From assembly GCF_910592395.1 (NCBI RefSeq), contig NC_088319.1, forward strand, positions 7,378,001-7,442,000: a DNA stretch of 64,000 nucleotides. Reading direction: 5' to 3'. Below the pieces are notes generated by a model. It was given only the letters and a program-made list of their open reading frames with translations, was not told where the DNA came from and did no database searches. This document shows positions 1 to 10,644 of this stretch, piece after piece. How positions within the stretch are numbered: the first letter of the stretch is position 1; each line of letters opens with the position of its first letter. Both the position numbers and the translations under genes were made by a program. The DNA comes from Lineus longissimus. Lineage: Eukaryota > Nemertea > Pilidiophora > Heteronemertea > Lineidae.

Positions 1-1790
1 TTTTACTGGAGGTCTTGCGGAAGGTCTCGAAAAGGTGTCTTGCATGACCACTTTATCTGAAAATGAAATGAGTAAATTAATTATTAGATTTCATGTACCC
101 TAAAGTTCCTCCAGAGAGAACAGATATGGGCGAGATGTCCCAATCAATAACTAGGGCTATATTGGCCCTTATTGGAGTGATTCATCCCTGCATCATTCCT
201 CCCAAGTTCGATTAGAAAGCCAAAAAATTGGGCTGGGTGGATTTATGGCTTTGATGGGTTGTTGGCAGAATCTGAAACAGTGTACTACACGAAGTGGGGT
301 CCACACGGGAAGAGGGCCCAGCACCTGCATACCCTAGGATGGCTATTACTTGAGGATATGTTAGTAGTAAAAGCCTCGGCAGTGCCCCCTCCCTCACCAG
401 GTTCAGAGGCCTGGCAATAGGCTTGCAGATGGGCAACCGGCGGGGGGAGGAATTGCCTGACACCTCCAGCCTGAACCAAATAAAAAAAAGGAATAGCGTC
501 ACGTTCTCCCCCACGGAACATTCGGGCATGTAGGCATAGGCCTACATTTTGTACCAGTATGGCCTTCATTTAACATGATTCTCCGATATACCCGTGTTTG
601 AATAGTTTAGGCCTATCATGACCTTATGGAGGGGATAAAATTGTGAGTTTTGAAGCAGTTGCAGATGCAAAATACACAGGAAATCAATTGTCGGATGATC
701 GTGAACTATTTCCGGACGATGTAGGCCTAAATCCTTTCAAAAGTCATAGATAAAAGCAACCATTACAATATGAGAGCTTTACACTACATAGACAGAACCA
801 ATTGGTTTGATAACACCTTAGGTGGACGTATTCCTATAGAACAACCCATGTACACTCAGGGTCGGGCGGTAGGCCTAACCTTGAAACAAACTGAAAACTT
901 TCTGCCTCACTGTAACTTTCTTTGACTAAATCTTACCATTATCATTGACCCTCTTGCTTCTTTGTGCCTTCAGCGCCATTTCTAAGATGATCCTTCCGCG
1001 AGAACAATCCATTTTGTTGGAAAAATGGCTTGTGAAACAGAGACAATCATGCAATGAGAGAGAACAATGTCAAATTGAGATGTAAACAATTCTGCAGTAA
1101 GTGCAGCCTCACTTTCAGAAATGTGACTTCTCCCAAGCAAAACTGCAGTATCTTCCAGATTTATGACACCATCCCAAGCCAAAGTGCAGTAAGTGAAGAT
1201 ACTGCTCTTTTGCTTGGTTTTACCACGTCTGATCTGTAGATACTGCTAATGTGATATACAGTAACAGGCCACCCTGGTGGGAATTATGGGAACTAAAGTG
1301 TTCAATTAGAAAGAGTGTGTTGAGTTGTGTCATGATATGTAAAAATCTCAATTTGGTCAAAATTGCAGATACTGCAGTCTCTCTTGGGGGGCAGTATGAT
1401 CCGTCATCTTGCATCATTTGGCGTGTGAATCAACATCGCCTCCCTCTGAATGAAAAGAACCAACTTGATAACCTCACGTATTATAAATAATTCCAAACCA
1501 AAAAGTATACAATGTGTTGGTTTAGTTTGACCAGTGGTTTACTTTAGTTTGGTCACCACAACACTTCGGCCAAGTTTCTCCTAAATTGTTTATCTTTAAT
1601 TTTTGAACATGCATTTTAAGTAATCATTTTATTCCCTTGAACAACACTGTTGTTTACTTCTAATTTCTAAATACGTATACCTTGAATAATAATTTCATTC
1701 CTTTGAAGAGCCGCTGTTTGACCGAGATCTGTTACAAATGCTAACTCTAAGGTGAACTGAGATTATAACCTTTAAACAACTTTATCCATC
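1..1790. other. Intergenic stretch, no gene recognised
   Basis: Short open frames occur on both strands but none has recognisable protein character, and they overlap one another. The sequence is AT-rich with scattered AGGCCTA words, which recur through the window. I see no terminal repeats, RNA gene or tandem array here. Confidence 0.6.
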
Positions 1791-1816
1791 CTTCTCACAG
1801 AACTACACAAATTGGA

Positions 1817-3116
1817 CTAGCACAGTTGGCACGATACACACTGTTCTTTCTCTTGTTCTTGGCCAAAACTGCTCTTGTCCGAAAAATCTGACTGGGCACA
1901 AGTAAGCTCATCATCAATGTCAACAACACTGTCGGTAAGACTTTTCCACTCTTCATACAGTTTGTTAACCGCTGCATTGTCGTGATCAGGCATCTTCATA
2001 CGGTAAATATTTATGCACTCCGTCTCAAGCATTTCATATGCAGTTTTGACCAAGCCAAGAAATATGTGGAGGGGGGGGGGGGGGGGAACAACCTGATCTA
2101 ACGGAACCGGAAAAAGCATATCCCTGACAACGCTATTGTGATATTTCCCATTAGATCTTTTACTCTCTGGGTTCCTCGTGTCATTCAAAAACCCAGCCAA
2201 ATCGGCTTATCAGAAGACCTAGCAGTGAATTTCCCTTCCTCATTGGATACCCAATCCTTCGAAACATCATCATATATACAAGGAGTGTGAGGTTTGCCCG
2301 TACTGTCTCGGAGTTTGCTGAGTGGCAACAAGCAAAAAATACAAGGAAAGCTGCTACCTGCACCTTGGTGGCCAATAATGTTGCATAACCATGCATAGTC
2401 ACCAAACAGAAAAACTCTCAAAATACTATCAGTCAACGGGGAAGGTAGAGAAATAGAATGGCCATCAATGGCACCAACACATTCTCGCAGCGGGGAAAAC
2501 ATCTCCCAGATGTTGTCAGAAGAATCGAATGCCTCAAACATACCTAAAATCTCAGTCTTCTCCGCACTATTGCACTTCGGGAAGTTGACCAACTGCATAA
2601 CAAGCTTTGAACTAGATCCCCCCCTTGTCACCCCCCAATTTCAAGAAGACCTGGTCCTTAAATTCCACTGGAAACGGTACCATCCCTAGTGTACCTGTTG
2701 ATGCGATATTTCGCTGACACAAATCTACAACCGACGCCCGAAGATCTTTGACCCGACAGAATGCCACTGGTGCGGTTTCAGTTGTGCCACCATTTTTATG
2801 CAACATGGCAATACCAACTTCAATAAGAGAGTCGACAGGAATTCGTTCTTTGATTTCATCTCTCATGAGGGGTTCACTTGCAAAAATATTCACCCCCTTG
2901 TTTGCTAGAAATGTCCTCAAGTCACGGAACCTACTCATAGGAAGTTTTAATAACACTTTCACCAGGTGACAAGGTGGCAACATTGCAAATTGACGCTGCT
3001 TTACAAGCTTCCATAGTAATGGTTGGGTTGGCCTTCACAAACTGCGTAAGAGTCGCCACAAGATCTTCATTGGACGGAGTTTTTGAACAAGACACCAACT
3101 CAAGGACTCTCTTCAA
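1817..3116 (-). pseudogene. C-terminal part of a broken transposon-like gene of unknown family
   Basis: Three overlapping minus-strand reading frames (2931-3116, 2612-2983, 2185-2631) lead into a fourth (1817-2200) and read as one protein broken by frameshifts near 2,940, 2,620 and 2,190. Visible motifs are KLGGDKGG at a frame junction, GDYAWLCNIIGHQG, a CxxC pair in FPCIFC, and VVPPPPPLHIFLGLV. These resemble multicopy uncharacterised proteins of invertebrate genomes that I take to be transposase-like, but I cannot name the superfamily. A 16-base G tract (2071-2086) encodes the proline run. Upstream on the same strand lie the coiled-coil and SH3/Tudor-like parts, so the whole 1.8-4.5 kb is probably one gene. 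Introns rather than frameshifts could explain some breaks. Confidence 0.5.
2071..2086. repeat. Poly-G tract (16 G)
   Basis: An uninterrupted run of 16 G on the plus strand, read as a poly-proline stretch in the minus-strand broken gene. It lies near a change of reading frame, so its length may be variable or miscalled. Confidence 0.9.
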
Positions 3117-3133
3117 AACAAGTGACCTTTCAC

Positions 3134-3856
3134 TTAGAGATCTCTCACTTGCTTTTGACGATGTATGACTAGTTTGACAACTCTAACACACTGGGTAGAC
3201 CGCTTGTTTGTTGCAGTGCTGCGAACATCCATGACACCATCTGAACTTTGGCCAACTCTTTCTAACATATCTTTGCCAGTTAACTTCCCTAATTTACACT
3301 TCAAATCTCTTATTTCCCTATCCTTCTCAAACAAATCAGATTCTAACCTGGCAGCTTCAACTTCAGCTTCGTGCACCCGACTGTCACTGACCATACTGTT
3401 GAGCATACTCTCCGTTTCTAATCTAACCACATTATCTTTTAATTCAGTTTCACCTTCTAATCTGAGGACAGTTTTTGAAAAAACACTCTCCTGGAGAAAA
3501 AGCCGGCATTGGAGTCGCTGGATTTCTGCACAGTATCCTTCACTCTCCTTGATTGTTGAGCCAAGCTTTTCCTGCAGTGATTTTGTTGATTGACTCAACG
3601 CACTCCAACGATTAAACCACTCACAACCAAGTTGGTTAATAGTGACAGTGTCAACCAAGTGCTGCTGTTTTAGTTCAAGGATGGCACTGTCCCGTGAACG
3701 AATATCCTGAACGTACAACTCCCGAATTTGACTGGCCCGGTCCCGATAATCAGAATGAGTGTGAATTGTTTCCTCCGTCAATCTATTCAGCATACATGTG
3801 AAGAGGTGTATAGCCTCACGTGTACCTCCATTCTCATTCACACCCATCTCTCCCAA
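3134..3856 (-). pseudogene. Coiled-coil segment of the same broken gene
   Basis: This 240-residue open frame is rich in Glu, Lys, Leu, Gln and Arg with heptad-like spacing through roughly residues 15-200 (for example SLQEKLGSTIKESEG and AARLESDLFEKDREIRDLK), so it probably forms a long coiled coil for oligomerisation. It is in the same frame as the upstream SH3/Tudor-like segment and is separated from it by a single TAG at 3860-3862. The first listed codon is a TTG; reading through the stop gives a natural continuation. At its 3' end the frame shifts near 3,165 into another that continues QTSHTSSKASERSLSERS toward the C-terminal segment. No enzyme motif is visible. Confidence 0.5.
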
Positions 3857-3859
3857 GCC

Positions 3860-4228
3860 CTAATTCCCCACACCCAGTTGCTTAGACCGTTCATTCAAAA
3901 TAAATGCTTCGTTGAAAGGAACACTAAACTCAAGTCCCGAGTTGTCAAAAGTAATCCATAGTGAATCATTTCGGATGCAAATAGTCTTTCCCAGTCTTAC
4001 AACCCCCGTTTTATCACTGTAACGAACAAAGACGACTTCACCAACGGTTGGTAATCGGTCGTTACTCGAAACCTGTAATCCTTCATAGAGGTCATCAATG
4101 ACTACTGCATGAATACTTCCAGTAACATCCTGAATGGTGTACTGGTTTGGATTAACTTGTGACAACACAGTTCCTACATAAATCTCCCCCTGTAATTTAA
4201 ACAGAACAGAGTCCCCAACATTGAACAT
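3860..4228 (-). pseudogene. Two SH3/Tudor-like beta-barrel repeats of the same broken gene
   Basis: The 122-residue frame holds two similar segments, GDSVLFKLQGEIYVGTV at residues 5-21 and VGEVVFVRYSDKTGVVRLG at about 62-80. Each has the 'valves' pattern of small beta barrels (SH3, Tudor, chromo-barrel) used in chromatin or nucleic-acid contact. The fold is inferred from pattern only. A basic stretch RKRRKSK lies just upstream in this frame, consistent with a nuclear localisation signal. The frame ends at a lone TAG (3860-3862) and continues open beyond it into the coiled coil. Confidence 0.45.
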
Positions 4229-4479
4229 AGACGACGTAACGTTTGACTTGGATGCCTTGGATTTCCTGCGTTTCCGCCCGAACCAACTTTAGAATCCAAC
4301 CTCGTTTTCTTCTGAGGAGGGCAGTCAGCATCATACGAAGTCAAAGACGTGTCCATTTCATGGACTAGACCATACCTGGAATTGTAAAAATTAGGAGCGA
4401 GAACGGGTTGCAAAATGGCGCGGGGGGGGGGGGGGGGGGGGGGGGGGGCGGACAAGGTCTGTGCTTCAATGCAAGCCAA
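4174..4479 (-). pseudogene. N-terminal proline-rich leader of the same broken gene
   Basis: Starts MACIEAQTLSAPPPPP; the proline run comes from a 27-base G tract on the plus strand (4422-4448). It continues with a PPQKKTRLDSK segment. Near 4,275 the plausible reading switches frame into RKRRKSKASKSN, which leads directly into the SH3/Tudor-like segment. The first in-frame ATG is used as start, but the true start could lie in an upstream exon. Homopolymer length error or slippage in the G tract could shift this frame. Confidence 0.35.
4422..4448. repeat. Poly-G tract (27 G)
   Basis: An uninterrupted run of 27 G inside the proline-rich leader of the minus-strand broken gene. Such runs can form G-quadruplex structure and are prone to length variation and sequencing error. 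Confidence 0.9.
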
Positions 4480-5600
4480 GAAGACCAGGATGTACTAAAA
4501 CTTATACTACACGTCTTCTGGGGAATTCTAATCCATCGATATCAATCAAGCCTTATGCATCAATCAACGGCATTCTAATTTCTAGTGCAGAGTCAATTAC
4601 AATTTAGAGTACCATCACTTACCACTAATCTTTTTGTAGTAGATCACTGATCTGGGCGGATGTAGTAGGCCTACTCTCCACGCAACCACATAATTTTAGG
4701 ATGGACCTCGAATCCAGAAGGCTACGGTATGTGTACGGACGTTGTTTGAAACACTCTTGAAGTTAAGAGCCAGAGCAAGTTGAGAACGGTACACAACCAA
4801 CTGAAATTAAAGAAAAAGGAAAATCTAGTAACTCAAGGATGACCGGCACACCTGGCAGCCATGGATAAGGAACATGAAAGACTACACATTATAAAACAAA
4901 ACAAGTCTGGTAGGGGTACCCCGTAAAGAATTTTACAGTTTTGTTTTCAGCCTTCCTGCAACTCCCTACTAACAACACAACCTTGTGTACTGATCAATTG
5001 TGTTCTTTCAATAAATGCTTAAAAAGGGCTACCGTCAATATATGTAAGAGTCAGACATATCTTACAATGTAGTCACTGAGCAATGCTTTATACATGCACG
5101 AAATCAACACAAGACACTGATTTAGCATCACCCTGTACAGAAAACTCAAAACAAACCCAAAGTGTAGGTCAAAGGGCAAGTCCATTTTGGCCAAGGGTGA
5201 TAAGCTTTAGCATATACCGAAAAAAATCCGTGGTTTGAAAGTTTGAAGACCAGATTTATCAAAAACATCCCTGAATATGTTTTCCACATAGACTACAATA
5301 AGTACTAACTCATGTTTTGGTTACAAGTTGCCCAAAATTTTGACTGATTTATATTTCCACCCAAGCCGCACCTCTATCAGCGCAATAGACTCGACCAACA
5401 AACTTAAGACTGGACAATGTTCATGCCCCCGGGTTTCAAATGCAAATGTCTGCATAAATACAGCAAACTAACATTTAAAAATGGAAACTAATCAAAGTTA
5501 CGATATCAATTAATATTGAAGGTCCCTCATTTTACAAATAAACGATCAAGGGAATCCGATGTTGTAAGATAAACTTGACACCCCGTCTTAATCTCAGTCT
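4480..5600. other. Non-coding stretch, nothing recognised
   Basis: About 1.1 kb of AT-rich sequence with no open frame of note, no terminal repeats and no RNA-like structure that I can see. It separates the broken minus-strand gene from a CCAAT/E-box cluster. Confidence 0.6.
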
Positions 5601-5607
5601 GCAAGCC

Positions 5608-5886
5608 GGCCATCTTGATTCGGAGCAGATCGAAGTTCTCGAAATGTCTGAATAAGCGCACGATTTTGCACGAAACTGAATTGAGATTTGTCAAACGGCG
5701 GGGGTATTTATGATGTGTGATATTATGCCTACCTGGTTATCTAGTTTGATGAAATTCCGAAATCTGCAACTTGTTGAAAAATCAATAAAAATACCGCAAA
5801 TCGTCGCGGTTTCGTCAATTCGGATTGGAATTTCACGCAAGTTTGTAGCCGGGTGGCATGGCACGTGACAGAGCCAATGAGCCAAT
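5608..5886. promoter_or_regulatory. Possible promoter: YY1-like site, E-box and CCAAT boxes
   Basis: The minus strand carries a YY1-like word CAAGATGGCC (plus 5608-5617). About 250 bp farther on are ATTGG (5824-5828), a CACGTG E-box (5862-5867) and two CCAAT boxes (5874-5878 and 5882-5886). Together these resemble a TATA-less promoter that could fire toward the minus-strand broken gene at 4.5 kb. There is no transcript evidence, and such short words occur by chance. Confidence 0.25.
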
Positions 5887-6113
5887 CAAAGCCGACGTAT
5901 CTTTTAGCAGAACGTCTACAGGTTTGTGCTCGTGTTTTGAATCACTCCAACGCATTTTACCCTTCAGATGGAATGTGTATTGCGATGCAGCCAGGGTCCG
6001 ATGTTACATAAAGGTGATACACGCTTATTGGGCTGGCCAATCACTGGGCAGCAGGCCTGTGCTGGGGATGGATCATTTCGATGTCATGTTTAGGCTTAGC
6101 TGAAACAGCTGTG

Positions 6114-6149
6114 GTTTGACAAGAAGTATTGGGATGAAAATCAAGCAAT
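6114..6149 (+). repeat. 36-bp direct repeat, copy 1
   Basis: A perfect 36-bp copy, beginning GTTTGACAAGAAGTATTGGG, of the sequence at 6465-6500. Both copies lie downstream (minus-strand sense) of the DIRS tyrosine recombinase. They could be part of the split direct repeats of a Ngaro-type element, or simply a duplicated fragment. Confidence 0.8.
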
Positions 6150-6190
6150 ATCAAACAATGAAAGGAGTTGTGAAATCCAAGTATTGAGGC

Positions 6191-6207
6191 GGGGGGGGGG
6201 GGGGGGG
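6191..6207. repeat. Poly-G tract (17 G)
   Basis: An uninterrupted run of 17 G between the two 36-bp direct repeats. It is the third long G run in the first 6.3 kb and lies in non-coding sequence. Confidence 0.9.
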
Positions 6208-6464
6208 CAGAAATGTTAATTCCCATATTGAGGTAGTGAGGGGATAACCCTCTGTTCATCCAAGTTTCGCTTTTCATCAGGGGTTGTATACCAGTCTCCC
6301 GTGTCCTCCCGGTCGTGCCTCTGGTACATCAATAACGGTTATCCTGGCTTCCATTCAAAACACTATTATCCATTTTTAACCGCGAAAAGGAAGTGGCAAC
6401 ACCGATCGTCACAAGGTAATACTAATGATGTCTCCGCATCCTCAGTGTCACCTCGTTCCTCCAT

Positions 6465-6500
6465 GTTTGACAAGAAGTATTGGGATGAAAATCAAGCAAT
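6465..6500 (+). repeat. 36-bp direct repeat, copy 2
   Basis: Perfect match to 6114-6149 and in the same orientation. The similarity stops abruptly on both sides. Confidence 0.8.
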
Positions 6501-6891
6501 GTCACATCAATCTTTAATATTCCTTCCTTCATTACCCCACTACTTCCCAATACTCCCATAACTCCCAATACACGAGATTGATTGGAAGAAGAAATGAAAA
6601 AGGAAACAAACCACATTTTAAGAAGAAAAGTTTATTAAACTTGCAACGACATATGTGATAACATCAAATTCAATTGTATATACCTTGTTTAACGAACGTA
6701 CTGGTAACAGTGACGAGAATCGTACATCAAATCTCTATTGACAACAGAACGTCGCTCCCAACCCAGAGGTACATTTTTCACTACAACGTGGGGAATATTC
6801 AAACATCACCGGACTTACAATATTATCGGATTACAGTTTACAAATCGTACAAACATTCACCCAAAGATCCCTTTTCTTATCACACCGATTG

Positions 6892-8145
6892 CTATTGTAC
6901 AAAATTGACCAAACCATCATCTGACAACATGCGATATTTAGTTTCTATCTGATCCGACTGTGGCGTTGATTTGGCTAACCGCTCTGCAACTACTGCTGAA
7001 TCCTGCAGACTCCTAACTCTACTATAATAACGCGAAGATTCAGGGGTGTACCATCCAAGATGGTCCATCATCTGCTGTTCATTGTCGACTGCTCCGGACA
7101 TACCCATAAAAATTGCACATCCAGCCCTAAAGCTGTGAGGGGTTTTACCATTATATATACCTAGTATCACCAAATACTCTTTCAATCTAGCGTACATAGT
7201 GTAATACGTAACTGGTTGATCCAGTACTACCCCACCCTCACTGACTATCCGAAATAGGTACCCATTCGCTAAATCAACACCACCGTCCTTACATGCCATT
7301 ATATACCTATCCAGGGCTCGTACCGGACATACTATTTGTTCATCACACTTCTTAAGAACGAAAAAATTTGGCTTAGTACTACCGGTATCCCTTACAGTTT
7401 TGGTAAATGTATGGCAGAGGCGAATGCCTGAATCATCTGACAATCACTTTATCTCTTGTGTAGGGATAGTACATAAATCTGATGCCCTATCGCCAGCAAA
7501 ATATTGAATTTTCAGAAAAGCCTGATCCCTGAAGAGCACAAATCTCTGTTTCGGAGAAATATCTGTTCTTGTTAATTGATTATCAATATAAACCGCTATT
7601 TTCCTAATCTTTCGGAGGAATATTGGTTTTGCTTGTTTTGGCAAAATGTGAGCTTTAGCCTGTTCCGCTGCTATCTGCTTCACGTACCTCTTTATCAACG
7701 GCGACTTAACAGGGTTACCTTCTTCTATCTGATCATCCCATAATGCACCTCTGCCACACTCATCAAAAATATCCCCTAATTTCTGCAGCAAATTATTGAC
7801 AGTGCCTACCGCCAATCTAGTAGGGCACGAACACTCAGTGTTCAACTTGTGACCAAGAAAGGAGCAATGAATATCATGTACCTTCGTCCTTCCATTCTGA
7901 TCTTTCCATATCAAATATTGCCTGAGCTGTTCTGGAGAGCACGATTGAAGAGTAGGTTTTCCTTGCAAATTCAACAAGAAAATCTCGAAATTTCCTTTCA
8001 CATCTACTTTTCTCTTCTCAGCATTCGAAGTTTGCCACATGTTATCCAAATACCTACTCCTATTCTCAATGGCGTACATGTCGATATTCATTACACCCTT
8101 CCTGACCATACTCTGTAAGTGAAATAACATGCTTGATAAATTCAT
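6892..8145 (-). pseudogene. Tyrosine recombinase of the DIRS-like element
   Basis: Two open frames (8145-7444 and 7443-6892) lie in the same frame, separated by one TGA at 7444-7446, giving about 417 residues. The first holds an N-terminal helical region and the first catalytic arginine in QYFAGDRASDL. The second holds the H-x-x-R pair in TPHSFRAG, then HLGWYTPESSRYYSR with candidate nucleophilic tyrosines. These are the hallmarks of phage-integrase-type recombinases, which join the circular DNA of DIRS elements to the genome. The family ID rests on motifs and on RNase H directly upstream. The single TGA may be a CGA-to-TGA mutation, so I call it a pseudogene. Confidence 0.8.
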
Positions 8146-8169
8146 CTAGACGAATTTCAATCTATATAC

Positions 8170-9165
8170 CTAAAGAGGATATCTTAACCCATTATCATCT
8201 TTTACAAAACCTTTCTTGGTTGGCACCATGACAATACCTCTTTGGCCTACTTGACCGAGACAAAATGAAGAAAGTAAATACAGCCTCAATACAGGCATCC
8301 ATACGGGAGCTAGCGACATCAACGGCGCCATAAGCGTACATGTCGAAACGCCACTATCTACCAAATATTTTATAACCGGTAGGATCATAGATGATGGTGG
8401 AAAGACATAGGGATTGACTTCTTCCTTTATGTTCTGAGCAAACAAGTTTACACCCGCTGACTAAGGAGTTGGAGTAGGGGTGAAATGTCTCAATGGTACA
8501 CCGTGCTCGTCCTTCATTACATTACAACGACATTAGATCAATCGTATGAGGACCGAACGCCTCCCGTACCCTAACCCATGTCAAAATGACAATATTCTAT
8601 TCACCAAATGCGGCTTGATTGATTGCAACGCTTTTGATAACGCATCAGCCTCTTTCAAGTGTATTGGCCTATGATCATTTTCCTCCCAAAAATCTGAGAA
8701 TACCATATCACAGGATATTCTGGCAAGCACTGACACACCATATATACAGTGACGCATCTGTGGCTAACAGCACCTGTTGGTGATGCTCCGATCTCCACGG
8801 CATGCAACCCTCCCAGTGATCAAGAAATTCCCAATGTTTTATTTCATTCACTAGTTCTGCGTAGAACTTCACTTTCCTACTATTCTTCAACCCGGATGAA
8901 ATTGCCTTATTCACTTCACGCGTGTACAATCTCGCTGCAGGCACTACCAATGCCATGGAAATACATTTTCCCAGAAATTGCTGTAAGGTTTTGACGTCAA
9001 TTTCAGTTTGACTCAAGATATGCTGCCTCAATGCACGGAATGAATCCCTTTTATCTTCTGGCAACAAATATGCCTGCCTGGATGAATCTACGATATATCC
9101 TAAATGTTTGAGAGAAGTAGCTGGATTGATCAGAAAACTTTTGATAATCGCAAATGTATAGCCAA
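8170..9165 (-). pseudogene. RT thumb and RNase H of the DIRS-like element, 5'-truncated
   Basis: The segment begins FAIIKSFLINPATSLKHLGY, then QQFLGKCISMALVVPAARL, the connection typical after the RT palm in DIRS/Ngaro elements. RNase H follows with LLATDASLY. Beyond a frame break (about 8,710) a second RNase H stretch includes HLKEADALSKAL. Still farther along are VREAFGPHTIDLMS and, after another break, VNPYVFPPSSMILPVIKYL, all diagnostic of DIRS RNase H tails. An in-frame TAG lies just before SAGVNLFAQN at about 8,460. The palm motif is absent because the sequence is cut at about 9,165. The recombinase starts 25 bases downstream. Confidence 0.75.
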
Positions 9166-9174
9166 TGTATAGCC
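9153..9174 (+). repeat. 11-bp tandem duplication at the copy A / DIRS junction
   Basis: AATGTATAGCC occurs twice head to tail (9153-9163 and 9164-9174), exactly where gene-family copy A gives way to the DIRS RT sequence. It may record the joining event, or be slippage after it. Confidence 0.7.
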
Positions 9175-10605
9175 ATAACAATATCAACTTCAGCATCTCC
9201 TTGACAATTGATGACTTCACAGTCTCTGTCATGGAGTTTTTGGCTTATGAGGTTTATCATGTTCTGTTTGTTGCTGTCTCTAGAAAGGAATTCATCCTTC
9301 TTGCCTACAAACTCAGTCGCTTCAGTAAAGCTTACTGCGGGGTAGTTGTTTTTCCCGCGCCTCTGGTGGGTGTTGTCTTTAATTGCAGGGCTGCTGAGGT
9401 ACCCATCAAATACAACTGTTGCAGAGGGAAACGATTCACAGTGAGCTCCACATAGGTCTGCGCGATTGTGCCGTAGGTGTCGCCCCTTTTCCAAGGCACC
9501 CACTGGAGCAAAGATCCTCCATCAAGCACATAATGCTGTGTTTTGGGTGCTGTGTTTCCTTCCTCCGATGTGTCTTGATCCTTTGAATCTGTCTCTGCGT
9601 GTTCAAGAATGGCATGGGCTAGTTGAGGTTTATCTGGTTTCCGAAAGACTTTCTTGGCCTCAAACAGTGCAGATGGAAAAGGACTAAGTTCATATCGCAT
9701 GACATCTTCCAGTGACATATCTGCTGTCTATGATACAACCAAAAATCTTTGGAACAACAGTCCTGGATCAATTGTCCTGTCAGGGGCAACTTTCACCGAT
9801 GTGCTACTTCCAAGGGTTTTTGCCTTGTACTTCCTCTTGAAAGCCACAGAGAACACAGGCTGTCCGATCATTTTGCTAATGATTCCTTCTCCGACTGAAT
9901 GAAACTCATGTACATCAACCTCTGAATCTGCAACAACACCATTTACAATGTTCCTAAAGGACGGATCCTCGGAAAAAGGCGAGCACGTGTCCAATTTGGA
10001 CAAGATCTTCTTCAGATCACGTGAGTCTCTTTCAATTCTACTCTGCGATGTCTCTTTATGCTGTTAACTGGTTGTGAAGGATAAGTCATTGAATTCTTGC
10101 ATGGCATGGTTGTATTCGGAGGTGACTGGAGTTGACAACGTCCATAGGGCACGTTGCTCTTCACTCATGCCACTCCCTTGCGTTAGCCCCCCAGAGGTCT
10201 TGAGTGATCTCATTAAACATTGTTCAATCACGAGGTCAGCACTGAGTCCTGCCCAAAACGTATTGCTACGAGGAATGACATGGTGTTCCTGTTGAAATCT
10301 TTCGAACAAATCTGGATATCGTGCCTCAAGTTGGGACATTTCCTGCATATAGTAATATGCAGACTTCAAATAATTGAAGTGGCCTGCAGCTGCGAAGATT
10401 AGCAAGCATTCGGACACGGTCTGGAGGTGCATCTGCCAATTGCCGGAGCGATCTGCTTTGATTAGAGACTTCGATACGTTCACCATTTCCTGATAATTCA
10501 ACCACAGCTGACTAGTTTTTTATCTTTCACGGAGACCATCCCTCTTTTTGTCAATAGCGGTGGCCAACTGTGCCAATGTCTCTGATGTTGTAGCACTGTC
10601 TATGG
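9165..10605 (-). pseudogene. Copy A of a large multicopy gene family (N- and C-terminally truncated)
   Basis: Reading down the minus strand, one frame runs from about 10,605 to about 9,455 with three isolated stops: TAA at 10520-10522, TAA at 10064-10066 and TAG at 9728-9730. It matches copy B part by part: LLIFAAAGHFNYLKSAYYY against copy B's MLPIFAAAGHSRYAKSAYI, then FWAGLSADLVIEQCLMRSLK, TSGGLTQGSGM, and the LDGGSLLQWVPWK block. A frameshift near 9,455 leads to VVFDGYLSS and KKDEFLSRDSNKQN, the start of the nuclease-like region. The match stops at GDAEVDIVMA, where the DIRS sequence begins. Copy A and copy B differ widely, so they are old paralogues rather than a fresh duplication. Confidence 0.75.
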
Positions 10606-10644
10606 TCAGATGATGGCTATGATTTTGATTGCTTCATTGCATTC

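Larger units (their letters stand above)
6892..9165 (-). mobile_element. Decayed DIRS-like (tyrosine-recombinase) retroelement
   Basis: In minus-strand order the element shows the end of a reverse transcriptase, RNase H, then a tyrosine recombinase. That order is known for DIRS/Ngaro retroelements. The 5' part, including the RT catalytic palm, is missing: at about 9,165 the sequence changes abruptly into the unrelated gene-family copy A. The 3' boundary is undefined; the 36-bp direct repeats at 6.1-6.5 kb may belong to it. I saw no clear terminal repeats. The coding frames carry stops and frameshifts, so it is not autonomous. Confidence 0.8.

Noticed and set aside
212-1490. Short open frames in the first 1.5 kb
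   Set aside because: Overlapping frames on both strands without protein character or motif support.
9175-9232. MTETVKSSIVKEM as the start of the DIRS reverse transcriptase
   Set aside because: Those codons are gene-family copy A read in the wrong frame; DIRS homology starts only after about 9,165.
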